From NCBI GenBank assembly GCA_002432085.1, contig DJFN01000090.1, positions 6,632-22,611 on the forward strand: a DNA stretch of 15,980 nucleotides. Direction: 5' to 3'. Made by a program: the position numbers and the translations under genes. Under the pieces are notes generated by a model. It did not search any database. It worked only from the letters and a program-made list of their open reading frames with translations, and was not told where the DNA came from. Below are positions 14,327-15,980 of this stretch, piece after piece. The first letter of the stretch is position 1, and the number at the start of each line of letters is the position of its first letter. The stretch comes from Flavobacteriales bacterium UBA5871. Its GTDB lineage: Bacteria > Bacteroidota > Bacteroidia > Flavobacteriales_D > Crocinitomicaceae.

Positions 14327-14812
14327 TCAGGCATTTTTAGTGTCCATTCCGAATGGAAAAACCAGCAGATCGGTGGCTTTGTCAAACACGAAGGCCTTGC
14401 CCGTTTGCGCCACTAAAATCAGGCGAATAGGCTGCTCCTGACGAAATTCACTCTGGGCCATCACCTGTCGGCAGGAACCGCAGGGCGAAATGCATTCGTC
14501 GGGTTGAACAAGATCACCTTTTGCCACAACGACGAGTGTTTTGATCGCTTTTCCGGGATGATTTGCCCCCGCGTAGAACAAAGCCACGCGCTCGGCACAC
14601 AATCCGGAAGGGTAGGCGATATTTTCCTGGTTGCTGCCTGCGATGATCTGTCCGTCTTCCAGCAATAAAGCCGCTCCGACACGAAACTGACTGTAAGGCG
14701 CATAAGCGGTTTCGGTTGCTTCGTTGGCTTTCGCGATCAGCTCCTGCTCAATCGCCGGTAATTCGGAATAATGCGGATAGATCTCGTATGTAATCGTGTG
14801 CGAATGCTTCAT
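14327..14812 (-). CDS. cdd: Cytidine deaminase
   Basis: This 161-residue cytoplasmic zinc enzyme converts cytidine or deoxycytidine to uridine or deoxyuridine in pyrimidine salvage. The Zn ligands are C72 and the pair C111/C114 in PCGSCRQ (110-116), with the catalytic proton-shuttling E74 in the CAER motif (72-75). The substrate-binding FRVGAALL (43-50) and NQEN (61-64) segments are present. The length is that of the homotetrameric short form, with an N-terminal extension of about 20 residues over the shortest members. The start ATG at 14812 lies 17 bases after a TATATTTG promoter element and is the first gene of a probable three-gene operon. Confidence 0.95.
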   Translation of the reverse strand: MKHSHTITYEIYPHYSELPAIEQELIAKANEATETAYAPYSQFRVGAALLLEDGQIIAGSNQENIAYPSGLCAERVALFYAGANHPGKAIKTLVVVAKGDLVQPDECISPCGSCRQVMAQSEFRQEQPIRLILVAQTGKAFVFDKATDLLVFPFGMDTKNA

Positions 14813-14829
14813 GCTGTGGTGCTGTTTTA

Positions 14830-14837
14830 CAAATATA
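14830..14837 (-). promoter_or_regulatory. -7 element of the cdd-meaB operon
   Basis: TATATTTG on the minus strand is an exact TAnnTTTG match, 17 bases before the cdd ATG. No obvious TTG is found 19-23 bases further upstream. Its position at the head of a divergent intergenic region makes it the likely operon promoter. Confidence 0.55.
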
Positions 14838-14971
14838 CGTGAATCGGCGAATCGGCCCGACTTATGCTTTCGTCACAAACCCTTTTGCGATTCCGGTCGT
14901 TCTGTTCCACGAAGGTTTGCCCGGCCGGAGACTTTCATACGTCCAATTTACCAACTTATATCGAAGACATC

Positions 14972-15980
14972 ATGTGTTCAATTCTACATTTCAATGCGAG
15001 TCGGCTTACCGGTTTGCTGTTATTTCTCCTTTGCTTTTTTTCCGCAACTGCCCAGATCGTTTCCATTCCCGACACCAATTTTAAGAATTACCTCGTCGGT
15101 AGAGCGGATATTAATACGAACGGCAATAATGAGATCGAATTAATCGAAGCAGAAGCCTTTAATGACAGTATTGACTGTCCGGGATTAGAAATTGCAGATC
15201 TCATGGGCATCGAAGCATTCGAAAACCTTCGTTACCTTTCATGTGTCGATAATAACATTACTGCTCTCGATCTTACCGGAAATCCTAACCTTCTGGAACT
15301 GCATTGTGCCTACAATCCGTTAATCAGTCTGAACATATCCGCGGTACCGGATCTCAAAGTTCTTTATACAGATCAAACGGAATTGGCAACGCTGAATCTC
15401 TTGGGAAATCCCGCTTTGGTTCTTCTTAGCTGTAAAGACAACAATCTGACGTCGTTAAATCTTTCTGCCAATACGGAATTGCTGAACCTGAATTGCGGCA
15501 ACAATATGATCAGCTCGCTGGATTTGTCGGCCTGTCCGAATCTGACTTATGTAAGCACAAACGGCAATCCGATCAGCGTTCTCGATCTCTCGGCAAACAC
15601 ACAGCTTGAGTTTGCTCAATTTATCAGCAACAACCTGACGGACCTGAATGTCGTAAGCTGCACGGCCCTCGTTCACCTCGATTGTGCGTTTAACAGTCTC
15701 ACCACGCTCGATCTGAGCCAGAATCCCAATCTCGAAGTGATTTACTGTTTCGCCAACCAGCTTACGTCGCTGAATATTGCGAATGGAAATAACACTTCCA
15801 TTGAACGGTTGTGGACGTGGACGAATGATATTACGTGTTTTCAGGTCGATGATCCTGCCTACAGCACCGCTAACTGGACAGGAGAAGATTTTATGATCGA
15901 CACGCCATTCGTTTACAGCACAGGTTGTTTTGTCGGACTGGAAGAACAGCAACAACTTGAGATGACGATTTATCCGAATC
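14972..15980 (+). CDS. Exported leucine-rich-repeat protein, probable T9SS cargo (3' end outside window)
   Basis: This open reading frame has no stop before the window ends (336 residues seen). Signal peptide about 1-28 (FLLCFFSATAQ|I). Residues 29-80 are the cap seen in Bacteroidota LRR proteins (IPDTNFKNYLVGRADINTNG...), with an acidic, dockerin-like turn at 46-59. Residues 86-274 are nine leucine-rich repeats, each exactly 21 residues, of the pattern LxxLxCxxNxLTxLDLSxNPx. After a spacer the frame reaches MTIYPN at 331-336, where a T9SS type A sorting domain normally starts, so only about 70-75 residues should be missing. The role is probably binding to another protein or a surface; the ligand is unknown. 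An in-frame ATG at 14972 precedes the signal peptide. No clear TAnnTTTG promoter is visible in 14838-14971. Confidence 0.85.
   Translation, partial: MCSILHFNASRLTGLLLFLLCFFSATAQIVSIPDTNFKNYLVGRADINTNGNNEIELIEAEAFNDSIDCPGLEIADLMGIEAFENLRYLSCVDNNITALDLTGNPNLLELHCAYNPLISLNISAVPDLKVLYTDQTELATLNLLGNPALVLLSCKDNNLTSLNLSANTELLNLNCGNNMISSLDLSACPNLTYVSTNGNPISVLDLSANTQLEFAQFISNNLTDLNVVSCTALVHLDCAFNSLTTLDLSQNPNLEVIYCFANQLTSLNIANGNNTSIERLWTWTNDITCFQVDDPAYSTANWTGEDFMIDTPFVYSTGCFVGLEEQQQLEMTIYPN
15227..15793 (+). repeat. Nine 63-bp leucine-rich repeats
   Basis: First repeat leucines fall at residues 86, 107, 128, 149, 170, 191, 212, 233 and 254 of the protein, a strict spacing of 21 codons with no insertion or deletion. 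The repeats have drifted in DNA sequence but the NxLTxLDLS core is kept in most. Confidence 0.85.

Noticed and set aside
15455..15955. 166-codon minus-strand open frame under the LRR gene
   Set aside because: The plus-strand frame has nine regular repeats and a signal peptide; the antisense frame shows nothing recognisable.

Overview
The window looks like a chromosomal segment from a member of the Bacteroidota, most likely a Flavobacteriales-type organism. Three things support this. Two giant secreted proteins end in type IX secretion system (T9SS) type A sorting domains, and a third secreted protein runs off the window just as the same kind of domain begins. Several genes are preceded by the Bacteroidota -7 promoter element TAnnTTTG. 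Shine-Dalgarno sequences are largely absent. The genus cannot be decided from this sequence alone.

Left part (1-9992): an incomplete short-chain dehydrogenase/reductase gene on the minus strand runs off the left edge. It is followed by two giant plus-strand genes (680-5098 and 5340-9929), each with its own probable promoter and rho-independent terminator. The two giants are paralogues. From a SprB-like module to the C-terminus they share one order of domains (SprB, FN3, beta-sandwich, FN3, FN3, jelly-roll, two Cys/Gly modules, T9SS sorting domain). Their N-terminal heads are different: an unknown beta head, an Ig-like domain, GEVED and Ig in the first; a jelly-roll, two Ig-like repeats and an Ig domain split by a proprotein-convertase P domain in the second. 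Both predicted mature passengers contain only one lysine.

Middle part (10003-11410): a 3-hydroxyanthranilate 3,4-dioxygenase gene with a clear promoter, then a small membrane-anchored protein gene. This meets, stop codon to stop codon with no gap, a minus-strand YbcJ-like S4 RNA-binding protein gene.

Right part (11402-14837): a minus-strand cluster read from right to left. It comprises cytidine deaminase, the MeaB/ArgK GTPase, an exported collagen-like/glycine-rich protein and an exported NlpC/P60-like protein, followed by the S4 gene. The first three are separated by 3 and 14 nt and look like one operon behind a TATATTTG promoter. The mixture of pyrimidine salvage, cobalamin-enzyme maintenance and cell-surface genes suggests co-transcription by proximity, not one pathway.

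Right edge (14972-15980): a divergent gene for an exported leucine-rich-repeat protein with nine repeats of exactly 21 residues. It is cut by the window edge just as the T9SS sorting domain begins.

No tRNA, rRNA, CRISPR array, transposase or phage gene was seen.
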